Source: Anaerolinea thermophila (GTDB lineage Bacteria > Chloroflexota > Anaerolineae > Anaerolineales > Villigracilaceae). Taken from it: a stretch of DNA of 7,232 nucleotides. The notes beneath the pieces were generated by a model, which saw only the letters and a list, made by a program, of their open reading frames with translations, had not been told where the DNA came from and did no database searches. Below are positions 1 through 6,714 of the stretch, in pieces. The stretch is from contig DYLB01000103.1 of assembly GCA_020722305.1 (NCBI GenBank), positions 1 to 7,232 on the forward strand, written 5' to 3'. Positions within the stretch are counted from its first letter, which is position 1. The number at the start of each line of letters is the position of its first letter. The position numbers and the translations under genes are program-made.

Positions 1-412
1 AGCCGCGCCGGTTGAAGAGATGGAGCGGGTGACGCCTGCGGCTAGAGTCCGGTTCGACGTCTGAGACGATGCGGACCGAGGTCTCCGGCGTATCGGTCTC
101 GTCCACGATCTCGACCCACAGGGCGGGCAGGCGGCTGCGGTTGACCAACTGGAGTTCCTCCGGCACAGAGTCCCCCACCGTGGCCCAGGCGAGATGGATT
201 CCGCGTTCGATGCTCAGACTACGCTCCAGCAAATAGACCCACAACCACGCCACCAGCCAGACGCCGAGCGTTCCGATCAGGAAGACCAGCCAACCGCGGA
301 AGCCCGTCCAGGTGTACAGAATCCCGAAGAGACCGACCAAGACGGGGAGGGATTTTACGTTGAGTTTGCGCTCGACTGCGCGATTTTCTTTTGGGTGGCG
401 TTCAGATTTCAT
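1..412 (-). CDS. DUF58 domain-containing membrane protein, N-terminal part (cut by window edge)
   Basis: This reading frame starts at the ATG at 412 and stays open to the window edge, giving 137 residues of a longer protein. A basic N-terminus (residues 1-20) is followed by two hydrophobic segments, about 21-38 and 40-62, separated by only a few residues. After them come L-L-E-R-S-L-S-I-E-R, A-W-A-T-V-G-D-S-V-P and N-R-S-R-L-P-A-L-W-V-E-I-V-D (91-104). That layout, a membrane hairpin then a 'Gd-vp-l-l-N-s-lPalWvEi-D' stretch, is what I know of the start of DUF58 proteins. These often sit beside MoxR-type AAA ATPases and transglutaminase-like genes and have no firm biochemical role. The conserved C-terminal DUF58 core lies outside the window, so this is recognition from the N-terminal half only. 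It is separated from the importer operon by about 100 nt containing a terminator-like hairpin, so it is probably a separate unit. The ribosome-binding site is weak (GAAAG). Confidence 0.72.
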   Translation of the reverse strand, partial: MKSERHPKENRAVERKLNVKSLPVLVGLFGILYTWTGFRGWLVFLIGTLGVWLVAWLWVYLLERSLSIERGIHLAWATVGDSVPEELQLVNRSRLPALWVEIVDETDTPETSVRIVSDVEPDSSRRRHPLHLFNRRG

Positions 413-449
413 GACAATCTTTCGCAAGACGCTCCCATCACCAAGAATC

Positions 450-489
450 AAAAGCGTAGATGGCGGCGTTCCATCCCATCTACGCTTTT
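450..489 (-). terminator. Rho-independent terminator-like inverted repeat closing the importer operon
   Basis: The arms 450-463 (AAAAGCGTAGATGG) and 476-489 are perfect 14-bp reverse complements around a 12-nt loop. The hairpin begins 24 nt after the stop codon of the last ATPase gene. Read on the minus strand, the stem ends in TTTT followed by GATTCTT. Read on the plus strand it ends in TTTTT-CG-TTTT, so it can act in both directions. An alternative inner pairing exists (GATGG 459-463 with CCATC 471-475), because CCATC is directly repeated at 471-475 and 476-480. Confidence 0.75.
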
Positions 490-512
490 TCGTTTTCCTG
501 CCGCAGGTTTGT

Positions 513-1562
513 CTACTTCAACAGTTCTTCCGCGTAGTGGCAGGCCACGAAATGCCCCGGTCGCAACTCGCGCAGGGCAGGCTCTTCGACCGAGCAATTT
601 TCCCTGGCGATAGGGCAGCGCGGGTGGAAGTGGCAGCCCGGCGGCGGGTTGATGGCGCTGGGGATCTCGCCGGCCGGCATCGGTTCCTTGCGCCGGTGGC
701 GCGGGTCGGGGACCGGGACGGCTTCCAACAGGGCGCGGGTATAGGGGTGGCAGGAGTACTCGTACACGTCAGCCAGGGGGCCGACCTCGCACATTTTACC
801 CAGGTACATGATGGCGATCCGGTCGCAGACGTACTTGGCGGTCGCCAGGTCATGGGTGATGAAGAGGTAGGTGAGGTTGAGTTCCTCTTTCAGGCGCATC
901 ATCAGATCGAGCAGGAGCGCCCGCACGCTGACGTCGGCCATGGCGATGGGTTCATCGGCTACCACCAGGTCCGGGGCGGTGACCAGGGCACGGGCGATGA
1001 CCACCCGCTGGCGCTGTCCGCCGCTGATCTGGTGCGGGTACTTGTCGTAGAACTGTTCCGCCGGGGCCAGCCCGACTTTGTTGAGGATCTCGATGACCAC
1101 GCGCCGGACTTCATCCGGTTGGTTCGTAATGTGGATGCGCACCGGATGGCTGATCGCTTCCCCGATGGTCATGCGCGGGTTGAGCGAAGCCAGCGGATCC
1201 TGGAAGATGACCTGCATCCGGGAGCGCAGCCTGCGCATCGTTTCCGGGGAGAGGCTGCCCAGGTCGGTGCCGTCGAAGACCACCCGCCCTTCGGTCGGCT
1301 CCAGCAGCCCCAGGATCAGGCGCCCGACGGTGGATTTACCGGAGCCACTCTCGCCTGCCAGGCCGAAGACTTCGCCTTTGCGGATGGTGAAGGAGACCCC
1401 GTCCACGGCTTTGACGGCCGGGATGTGTCCCCGGTTGAGCAGGCTGGCCAGGAAGCCGCTCTGGACCGGGAAGTGCTTGCGCAGGTTTTCGACCTGGACC
1501 AAATCGTCTGGGCCGGTAACGGAGGCAGCGATCTCGTTGGCGATGGGTTTCGGCTCAGCCAT
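513..1562 (-). CDS. dppF: Peptide-type ABC importer ATPase F (DppF/OppF family)
   Basis: This is one of the two ATP-hydrolysing subunits, acting on the cytoplasmic face of the permease. The 349-residue length is normal for DppF/OppF. Walker A is G-E-S-G-S-G-K-S-T (70-78), the Q-loop Gln is 121 in I-F-Q-D-P, the signature is I-S-G-G-Q-R-Q-R-V (179-187), Walker B is L-V-V-A-D-E-P (199-205), and the switch His is 237 in I-T-H-D. The D-loop reads A-M-A-D rather than the common S-A-L-D. The family C-terminal domain follows (H-P-Y-T-R-A-L-L at 272-279) with four Cys, 310, 316, 323 and 341, spaced C-x5-C-x6-C-x17-C. In a structurally studied DppD such a set binds a 4Fe-4S cluster; that role here is inference. 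The ATG at 1562 lies within the last codons of the D gene (8-nt overlap) and is preceded by AGGAG at 1570-1574 with 7-nt spacing, so I am confident of this start. The Dpp versus Opp label and the substrate cannot be decided from an ATPase. Confidence 0.95.
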   Translation of the reverse strand: MAEPKPIANEIAASVTGPDDLVQVENLRKHFPVQSGFLASLLNRGHIPAVKAVDGVSFTIRKGEVFGLAGESGSGKSTVGRLILGLLEPTEGRVVFDGTDLGSLSPETMRRLRSRMQVIFQDPLASLNPRMTIGEAISHPVRIHITNQPDEVRRVVIEILNKVGLAPAEQFYDKYPHQISGGQRQRVVIARALVTAPDLVVADEPIAMADVSVRALLLDLMMRLKEELNLTYLFITHDLATAKYVCDRIAIMYLGKMCEVGPLADVYEYSCHPYTRALLEAVPVPDPRHRRKEPMPAGEIPSAINPPPGCHFHPRCPIARENCSVEEPALRELRPGHFVACHYAEELLK

Positions 1563-2553
1563 GGAGTCTCTCCTGTTTCATGCCGGCCTCCTGGTATAGC
1601 AGGCAGGAGGCGTAATGATCGCCCACCACGGGGGCGAAAGCCGGTTCTTGGGTCCGGCAGACCTCCATCACGAACGGGCAGCGCGGGTTGAAGCGGCAGC
1701 CGGCCGGCGGGTGGAGCAGGTTGGGCGGCGCGCCCTCCATTTTGTACAGTTCGGCCTCCTCCAACCGGATGTTGGGGACGGATTTCAGCAGCCCCTGGGT
1801 GTAGGGATGCTTGGGATCGGCGAAAACCTCATTCACGTCGCCCACTTCGGCCATCTTGGCGGCGTACATGACCGCCACCCGGTCGGCGACTTCGGCGACC
1901 ACGCCGATGTTATGAGTGATGAGCAGGATGGTCAGGCCGAACTCTTTTTGAAGTTCCTTCAACAGGTCGAGGAATTTGGCTTCCACGATCACATCCAGGG
2001 ACGTGGTCGGCTCGTCGGCGATGACCAGCTTGGCCCGCAGCGCCAGCGCCAGCGAGATCATCACCCGCTGCCGCATCCCACCGGACATCTGGTGCGGGTA
2101 CTCGTTTAGACGCTCCCTCCTGATTCCCAGCCGCTCCACCAGCTCCTCCGAGCGGGCGCGGGCGGCCGCATCGGAGATCTCCGGTTCGTGGGTCTGGATG
2201 GTTTCGGTCAAATGGTCGAGGATGCGTTGGACCGGGTTGAGCGAGGTCATCGGGTCTTGGAAGACCATGCCGATCTCGGCCCCGCGCACGTCCGGCATTT
2301 CCCGTTCGGATAATTTCATCAGGTCGCGGCCATCGAACCACAATTCGCCGCCGGCGATGCTGGCCGGGCCGGTGTGCAGCCGCATCAGGGCCTTGCCCAG
2401 GGTGGATTTCCCGCAACCGGATTCCCCCACCAGCCCCAGGATCTCGCCACGACGGATGTCGAGCGAGACGTTGTCCACGGCGCGTACGACCCCGGCCCGG
2501 GTCTTGTACTCGACGGTCAGGTTACGAACAGAATAGAGGATGTCGGCAGGCAT
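1555..2553 (-). CDS. dppD: Peptide-type ABC importer ATPase D (DppD/OppD family)
   Basis: This is the second ATPase of the importer, 332 residues from the chosen start. It begins M-P-A-D-I-L-Y-S-V-R-N-L, the normal position for this family. A longer frame up to 2661 is open but would overlap the conserved end of permease C, and its extra 36 residues look like no family member. The start at 2553 shares one base with the permease stop (TGATG) and has GAGGG at 2561-2565, 7 nt upstream. Motifs: Walker A G-E-S-G-C-G-K-S-T (43-51), Q-loop Gln 99, signature M-S-G-G-M-R-Q-R-V (156-164), Walker B L-V-I-A-D-E-P (176-182), D-loop T-S-L-D (184-187), switch His 214. The oligopeptide/dipeptide C-terminal domain has H-P-Y-T-Q-G-L-L (249-256) and Cys 286, 292, 299 and 317, spaced C-x5-C-x6-C-x17-C exactly as in its partner. 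Both catalytic Glu residues of the pair are present, so I expect two competent ATP sites. It would pair with the F subunit under permeases B and C. Confidence 0.95.
   Translation of the reverse strand: MPADILYSVRNLTVEYKTRAGVVRAVDNVSLDIRRGEILGLVGESGCGKSTLGKALMRLHTGPASIAGGELWFDGRDLMKLSEREMPDVRGAEIGMVFQDPMTSLNPVQRILDHLTETIQTHEPEISDAAARARSEELVERLGIRRERLNEYPHQMSGGMRQRVMISLALALRAKLVIADEPTTSLDVIVEAKFLDLLKELQKEFGLTILLITHNIGVVAEVADRVAVMYAAKMAEVGDVNEVFADPKHPYTQGLLKSVPNIRLEEAELYKMEGAPPNLLHPPAGCRFNPRCPFVMEVCRTQEPAFAPVVGDHYASCLLYQEAGMKQERLHG
1570..1574 (-). promoter_or_regulatory. Ribosome-binding site for ATPase F
   Basis: AGGAG on the minus strand lies 7 nt before ATG 1562 and inside the end of the ATPase D gene. 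The two genes overlap by 8 nt (ATGGCTGA), a layout typical of translational coupling. Confidence 0.7.
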
Positions 2554-3836
2554 CAGCGTTCCCTCAGTTTTGGATTGAAGATTTCGGTCAGACCTTCTCC
2601 CATCATGGAGAACGCCAGCACGACCAGCATGATTGCCAGGCCGGGGAAGGTGATCATCCACCAGGCGGTCTGGATGAAGCGCTGGCCGCGGGCAAGGTCA
2701 ATACCCCAGTCGGCGATCGTCGGCGGCAGACCCAGACCGAGGAACGAAAGCCCGGCCCCGGTCAGGATCGCATCGGCCACGTTGACCGAGAAGATGATCG
2801 CGACCGAGGGGATCACGTTCGGGAAGATGTACATCCGCAAAATTTCCAGGCTGCTCGCCCCGATGCTCTTGGCGGCCTCCACGTAAACTTCTTCCTTCAC
2901 CGACAGGGTTTGCCCGCGCACGATGCGGTAATAGGTGGGGATGTACAATACGGCGATGGCGACGATGATGTTGAGCATGCTCGGCCCCAAGACGGCGGTG
3001 ATGGCGATGGCCAGGATCAGGCCGGGGAAGGCGTACAGGCTGTCCATGACCAGGCTCAAGAGGCGGTCGAACGCCCCGCCGACGAAGCCCGCGAACAGCC
3101 CTAGCGGGACGCCCAGGACGAGGGCCACGATGGAGGCGCTGAAGCCGATGAGCAGGGCGACGCGGGTGCCCCACAGGAGGCGGCTGAGCACATCCTGGCC
3201 GATGTCGTTGGTGCCCAGGATGAACCCGCCAGCGGTAGCGGTTTCGCCGGTGATGCTTTCGCCAGTGTGCAGGGTCGGGAATTGGGATGCGATCTGTTCG
3301 AATTCGGTCGTCTGCACCACTGCGGCCAGGGCCTTTCCGTCCACGACCGCCTGCAGAGCTTCTTCCAGGGATGGGTAACGGTCAATGCGCGGCCGGAGGC
3401 GCAGCCCGCCTGGCTCGTTTCTGATCTGGTCGTCAATGATTTGGGCCTGCTCGTTCAAGGCGCTGCCCGTCGGCACGCCCTGGACTACGGCCACAGCTGG
3501 GCGCGGCTGCCCTTCGGATACCGCCAGGTCTTTCAACTCACTGACCGGCGAATCCACGCTCGTTACCAGCACCGGCAGGTCAGGGTGAGCGCCAGGAGCC
3601 AGGAAGCGGGGGCCGACCAGGGCATCCGGGTCATGGGGGGCAAATAAGCCGGGAAACAGGGCGACGATGATAAAGCCCAGCACCATCACGGCTGAAATGG
3701 TGACGAACCACCAGTCGGCGCCATACCAGCGCCGCGCCAAAAATATACGCCGGACGAGGCCGATCTCCTGGAGTTCAGCCTCCCAGGTCATGGGTTCTGC
3801 AATGGTTTCGGGGGAGTGTTCTTTGATCTCAGTCAC
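2553..3836 (-). CDS. dppC: ABC importer permease C (DppC/OppC family) with a large extracytoplasmic insert
   Basis: This is one of the two membrane channel subunits. It is 427 residues against about 280-310 for typical DppC. A cytoplasmic N-terminus (1-43) leads to the first membrane helix (about 44-64) and the usual L-F-A-P-H-D-P (64-70). The family normally goes straight to its 'fGTD-lGrDvlSR' element, found here only at 207-219 (L-G-T-N-D-I-G-Q-D-V-L-S-R). Between them lie about 118 extra residues (roughly 86-203, DNA about 3228-3581) that resemble a lobe of a type-II periplasmic binding protein. The rest is canonical: several membrane helices, the ATPase-contacting EAA loop beginning E-A-A-K-S-I-G-A (320-327) and ending in F-P-N, the motif G-L-S-F-L-G-L-G (362-369), and the C-terminal N-P-K-L-R. 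The start is GTG at 3836 with GAGG at 3846-3849, 9 nt upstream; the next in-frame ATG (3791) has less support. The gene follows permease B after 3 nt and overlaps ATPase D by 1 nt. Confidence 0.93.
   Translation of the reverse strand: MTEIKEHSPETIAEPMTWEAELQEIGLVRRIFLARRWYGADWWFVTISAVMVLGFIIVALFPGLFAPHDPDALVGPRFLAPGAHPDLPVLVTSVDSPVSELKDLAVSEGQPRPAVAVVQGVPTGSALNEQAQIIDDQIRNEPGGLRLRPRIDRYPSLEEALQAVVDGKALAAVVQTTEFEQIASQFPTLHTGESITGETATAGGFILGTNDIGQDVLSRLLWGTRVALLIGFSASIVALVLGVPLGLFAGFVGGAFDRLLSLVMDSLYAFPGLILAIAITAVLGPSMLNIIVAIAVLYIPTYYRIVRGQTLSVKEEVYVEAAKSIGASSLEILRMYIFPNVIPSVAIIFSVNVADAILTGAGLSFLGLGLPPTIADWGIDLARGQRFIQTAWWMITFPGLAIMLVVLAFSMMGEGLTEIFNPKLRER
2561..2565 (-). promoter_or_regulatory. 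Ribosome-binding site deciding the ATPase D start
   Basis: GAGGG on the minus strand lies 7 nt before ATG 2553, which is fused to the permease C stop as TGATG. It supports the 332-residue ATPase over a frame extended upstream to 2661. Confidence 0.7.
3228..3581 (-). other. Inserted binding-protein-like domain within permease C
   Basis: This covers residues about 86-203 of permease C, placed by topology in the extracytoplasmic loop after the first membrane helix. It has an alternating strand/helix pattern: a strand V-L-V-T-S-V, the helix-like S-E-L-K-D-L-A, a strand A-V-A-V-V-Q-G followed by V-P-T-G-S, then a strand and Y-P-S-L-E-E-A-L-Q-A-V-V-D-G-K, then A-A-V-V-Q-T-T-E-F. 'Y-s-eeAl-al-dGk-AavV' is a stretch I associate with the second lobe of type-II periplasmic binding proteins. 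No signal peptide or frameshift separates it, and it ends cleanly where the canonical permease resumes. The boundaries are approximate. Domain identity is recognition by eye, not a search result. Confidence 0.6.
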
Positions 3837-3839
3837 GGT

Positions 3840-4937
3840 TCAATACCTCACCCGCGGGTCAACAAGGGAGTAGATCACATCAACAGCCAGGCTGATCAAC
3901 GCCACCAGGAGGGCGAAGACCGTGATCACGCTTTGCACGGCTGTGTAGTCACGGGAGGAGATGCGTTCTACGAGATAGCGGCCCATGCCAGGCCAGGAAA
4001 AGACCGTCTCGGTCAGGACCGCTCCGGCCAGCAGGATAGCCACCTGCAAGCCGATCAACGTAATGACCGGGATCATGGCGTTCTTCAAGGCATGCCCATA
4101 GACCAGGACGCGCTCGCGGATGCCGCGGGCGCGGGCGGCGGCGATGTAATCGGCTTGCAGGGTCTCGATCACGTTGATGCGGGTCATGCGGACGAACACA
4201 CCAGACAGGATCAGCCCGAGTGTCACGGTGGGCAGGATGAGATGTTGCAGGACTGATCCCAGGGCAGCCCAGTTGCCGGTGATCAACGCGTCCACCGCGT
4301 AGAGATTGGTAATGTGTTCGATGGTCGTTCCAATGATCGGGTCAATCCGCCCGGAAATGGGCAGCCACCCGAATTGGATTCCGAAAACAAGCTGCATGAT
4401 CAGGCCGAGCCAGAAAATGGGCAGGGAATAGATCACTACCGAATAAATCCGCCACAGGTAATCGGCGGTGCGTTTACGGCGTGAAGCCGCAAAAGTACCG
4501 CCCCAAATCCCTAGCAACAAGGCCAGGATCGAGGCCGGGATGACCAGTTCCAGGGTGGCCGGGAAGCGTTCGCTCATTTCATCCACGATCGGGCGATGCC
4601 CGCCGATGAGCGAATTCCCGAAATCCAGGGTGACCATATCCCCGAGGAAGCGGGCGTATTGGACGATCATGGGATCGTTGAGACCCAGCTGCTCGCGAAT
4701 CTGCTGGATCAGTTCCGGGCTTCCCTTGGGTCCCAGGGCGGAACGGACCGGGTCGCCGGGCAGGATGCGCATGACGAAGAAGACCAGCGTGGCCAGGATG
4801 AAGACCATCGGCAGAGTCAACGCGATGCGGGTCAGGATATAGTGGCGCAAGCCTGCCGAGCCGCGTATGAAGACATAGGCGAGCAACAAAACGGCAGGTA
4901 CGCCGATCATAATGGCAATCAGGGCGATGGGAGTCAC
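3840..4937 (-). CDS. dppB: ABC importer permease B (DppB/OppB family)
   Basis: This is the other membrane channel subunit, 365 residues from the GTG at 4937. Family landmarks in order: Y-I-L-T-R-I-A-L-T-L-P (33-43) opening the usual first helix, L-P-G-D-P-V (59-64), G-L-N-D-P (85-89), L-D-F-G-N-S (104-109), R-F-P-A-T-L-E-L (124-131), the EAA-type loop Y-I-A-A-A-R-A-R-G (264-272) that contacts an ATPase, V-F-S-W-P-G-M-G (312-319), and the terminal V-D-P-R-V-R-Y. Typical members start just before the R-x-Y-I-L-x-R element. Here about 30 residues precede it, including a hydrophobic stretch (3-24) that would be one more membrane helix. The GTG start has only a weak site (AAAGAGA). A TTG codon at residue 30 would give a canonical 336-residue protein, but its ribosome-binding site is no better. 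The gene lies 68 nt after the binding-protein gene, across a strong hairpin, and 3 nt before permease C. Confidence 0.93.
   Translation of the reverse strand: MTPIALIAIMIGVPAVLLLAYVFIRGSAGLRHYILTRIALTLPMVFILATLVFFVMRILPGDPVRSALGPKGSPELIQQIREQLGLNDPMIVQYARFLGDMVTLDFGNSLIGGHRPIVDEMSERFPATLELVIPASILALLLGIWGGTFAASRRKRTADYLWRIYSVVIYSLPIFWLGLIMQLVFGIQFGWLPISGRIDPIIGTTIEHITNLYAVDALITGNWAALGSVLQHLILPTVTLGLILSGVFVRMTRINVIETLQADYIAAARARGIRERVLVYGHALKNAMIPVITLIGLQVAILLAGAVLTETVFSWPGMGRYLVERISSRDYTAVQSVITVFALLVALISLAVDVIYSLVDPRVRY
3846..3849 (-). promoter_or_regulatory. Ribosome-binding site for the GTG start of permease C
   Basis: GAGG on the minus strand lies 9 nt upstream of GTG 3836, inside the last codons of permease B. 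It is the main reason for choosing GTG over the in-frame ATG at 3791, and it suggests coupled translation. Confidence 0.6.
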
Positions 4938-4961
4938 GATTCTCTTTGCAAAAGTTTGAGA

Positions 4962-4985
4962 AGGGGCGGGTGTGAACCCGCCCCT
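4962..4985 (-). terminator. GC-rich hairpin between binding-protein and permease genes (attenuator or 3'-end stabiliser)
   Basis: The arms 4962-4971 (AGGGGCGGGT) and 4976-4985 are perfect 10-bp complements around a 4-nt loop, 20 nt after the binding-protein stop. On the minus strand the stem is followed by TTCTCAAACTTTT, a broken T-rich tract, so it may act as a partial terminator. Such hairpins after binding-protein genes are known to raise binding-protein mRNA over the downstream permease and ATPase mRNA, by partial termination or by blocking 3' decay. The sequence cannot tell which. Confidence 0.7.
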
Positions 4986-5005
4986 CTTTGTGGGCAGTCG
5001 TTACG

Positions 5006-6700
5006 TTACGGGGTTTTAGAGAGCAAGGCGTAGTTGAACTCGATCGTGCCGGCAATGTTCAGCGTCTCCGGGGTGCCAAACTGATCGGCACCGTGGATGT
5101 TGTCGCGATAGACGATGTACTCCGGGTTGTAGAACAGCGGCAGCGTCACAACCAGTTCGGCGTAGACCTCCTGGGCCTGCTTGTAGAGGTCGGCGCGCTT
5201 GGTCAGATCGGTCTCGACTGCGGCCTGGCTCAACAGGTCAACCAGGTTTTGAGCCGTTTCGTTAATGGGCTCGCCGTAGTCCGAACCCTCCGCCGCGAGC
5301 GACACGTTGGTGCCCTCGCCACCGTTGTAGACGAAAGGCTCCAAGTAGTTGGACGGATCAGGATAGTCGAAGAACCAACCCAGAACGCCAACGGCATAAG
5401 ATTCACCGCCCGTCAACGCAGTGACGTAGGTGCTCCATTCCTGCGCCTGCAGGGTGACTTTGATGGCGCCGGTGGCCTCGAGTTGTTTCTGGATCACCTG
5501 CATCCAGGCGGCAGTCTCCGCGCCGTAGTGTTCGGGCGGGTACCACATTTCAAGTTGCAGGGGATTGGCCTCGGTGTAGCCGGAAGCGGCCAGGAATTCC
5601 TTGGCCTTGTCCAGGTTCGGCGAAGCGTACATGGTGTCGAAGATTTCCGTGGCGCCCAGGAATCCGGGCGGGACCATCGAGTAAAGCGGGTTGACCTGGC
5701 CACCGTAAACCGTGTCGGAGATCTCATTTCGGTCAATGGCCGAGGCGATCGCTTTGACCACGTTCGGGTCGTCCATCGGGGCCATCGTGTGGTTGAGGAT
5801 GAGGTAGCGGATCGAACCGCCATTAATGGTCTCGGCTTTGATGCCGGCCACATCTTTCAATTGGCCGAACAGCTCGTAACCGAGGAAGCGCCAGGCGATG
5901 TCAATTTCGCCGTTCTGGAGGGCCAGGGCTTCGGTCTGCGGGTCAGCGAATTGGCGGACGATAATCTGCTTGACCTGCGGTTTCAGGTCGCCGGTGTAGT
6001 AGGGATTCGGCTCGAAGACGATCTGCTCGTTCTGCGTGTACTGCGAGACGAACCAGGGACCGGTGCCGTAGATCGGCGCTTCGGGGAACAGCAGACATTC
6101 GTCGGCTGGGAAGGTGTTGGGGTTGGCCGGCGTGTAAGTGGCACTGGCCAGGATTTGCAGGAAGTAGGCCACGGGCTGCTTCAGGGTGATGACGAGGGTC
6201 TTGGCATCCGGGGCGGAAGCGCTTTCCACGTAGGGAGTCGCCAGGGCGCCCGCTACGCCGTTCGGGCAGTCGGGACCGATGGTGAGCAGGCGGTTGATGC
6301 TGTCAGCGTAGATCTGAGCGGTCAGGTCGGTGCCGTCACCGAACTTGATCCCATCCTTCAGGGTGAAGGTGTAGGTCAGGCCGTCCTCGGAAATGACGGG
6401 CATGTCGGTGGCGAGAGCAGGCACAAGTTGGTCGCTAGTGCCTGGTTTCCATTTGATCAGGCCTTCGTTGATATTCTTGATGATCTCCCAGTCACGAACG
6501 GCATAGGCGTCTGCCGGGTCGAAGCTGGCGATGGTGTCGGTGGTGCCGATGATGATCGTATCCGCCGGGGTGCTGGCGGCGGGCGGCTCGGTAGCCGCGG
6601 GCGGCGCTACAGTCGGCGTTGCTGCTGGCCCGCAGGCGCCCAGGATCATGCTCGCCACGATCAACAGGCTGGTTACAAGGAACCATTTGGTAGACTTCAT
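5006..6700 (-). CDS. Solute-binding lipoprotein of a peptide-type ABC importer (SBP family 5, DppA/OppA-like)
   Basis: This extracytoplasmic receptor delivers ligand to permeases B and C. It has 564 residues, within the family 5 range. The N-terminus is a lipoprotein signal: K-S-T-K-W, a hydrophobic core (7-20), then lipobox L-G-A-C with Cys 23. A Pro/Ala/Thr-rich tether follows (24-47). The mature domain opens with D-T-I-I-I-G-T-T-D-T-I and S-F-D-P-A-D-A (59-65), the usual family 5 beginning, followed by I-N-E-G-L-I (77-82) and Y-T-F-T-L-K-D-G-I-K-F (110-120). D-Y-P-D-P-S-N-Y-L (445-453) aligns by eye with the segment whose Asp contacts the peptide amino terminus in DppA and OppA; Asp 445 would be that residue. 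This favours peptides, but the family also binds nickel complexes, sugars and opines, so the substrate is open. Cys 145 and Cys 202 could form a disulfide. The ATG at 6700 has AAGGAG at 6709-6714, 8 nt upstream. It is the first gene of the operon, with its own promoter upstream and a hairpin downstream. Confidence 0.94.
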   Translation of the reverse strand: MKSTKWFLVTSLLIVASMILGACGPAATPTVAPPAATEPPAASTPADTIIIGTTDTIASFDPADAYAVRDWEIIKNINEGLIKWKPGTSDQLVPALATDMPVISEDGLTYTFTLKDGIKFGDGTDLTAQIYADSINRLLTIGPDCPNGVAGALATPYVESASAPDAKTLVITLKQPVAYFLQILASATYTPANPNTFPADECLLFPEAPIYGTGPWFVSQYTQNEQIVFEPNPYYTGDLKPQVKQIIVRQFADPQTEALALQNGEIDIAWRFLGYELFGQLKDVAGIKAETINGGSIRYLILNHTMAPMDDPNVVKAIASAIDRNEISDTVYGGQVNPLYSMVPPGFLGATEIFDTMYASPNLDKAKEFLAASGYTEANPLQLEMWYPPEHYGAETAAWMQVIQKQLEATGAIKVTLQAQEWSTYVTALTGGESYAVGVLGWFFDYPDPSNYLEPFVYNGGEGTNVSLAAEGSDYGEPINETAQNLVDLLSQAAVETDLTKRADLYKQAQEVYAELVVTLPLFYNPEYIVYRDNIHGADQFGTPETLNIAGTIEFNYALLSKTP

Positions 6701-6708
6701 AACTCTCT

Positions 6709-6714
6709 CTCCTT
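6709..6714 (-). promoter_or_regulatory. Strong ribosome-binding site of the binding-protein gene
   Basis: AAGGAG on the minus strand lies 8 nt before ATG 6700. It is the best site in the operon, which fits high expression of a binding protein. Confidence 0.75.

Noticed and set aside
413..449. A promoter for the DUF58 gene between the terminator and its ATG
   Set aside because: No pair of hexamers with acceptable spacing is visible in this short stretch. A TTGATT at the terminator foot has no matching -10.
312..1691. A 459-codon plus-strand open frame opposite ATPase F
   Set aside because: It mirrors the codons of a complete ATPase with all motifs, crosses the terminator hairpin and gene boundaries, and its product resembles no family.
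2554..2661. Upstream extension of ATPase D by 36 residues
   Set aside because: It would overlap the conserved C-terminal part of permease C, and the residues look random. The start at 2553 has a good ribosome site and the canonical N-terminus.
2553..3836. Permease C as two genes or a frameshifted assembly error
   Set aside because: The frame is continuous, both halves belong to one permease, and the inserted part has balanced, structured protein composition in the same frame.
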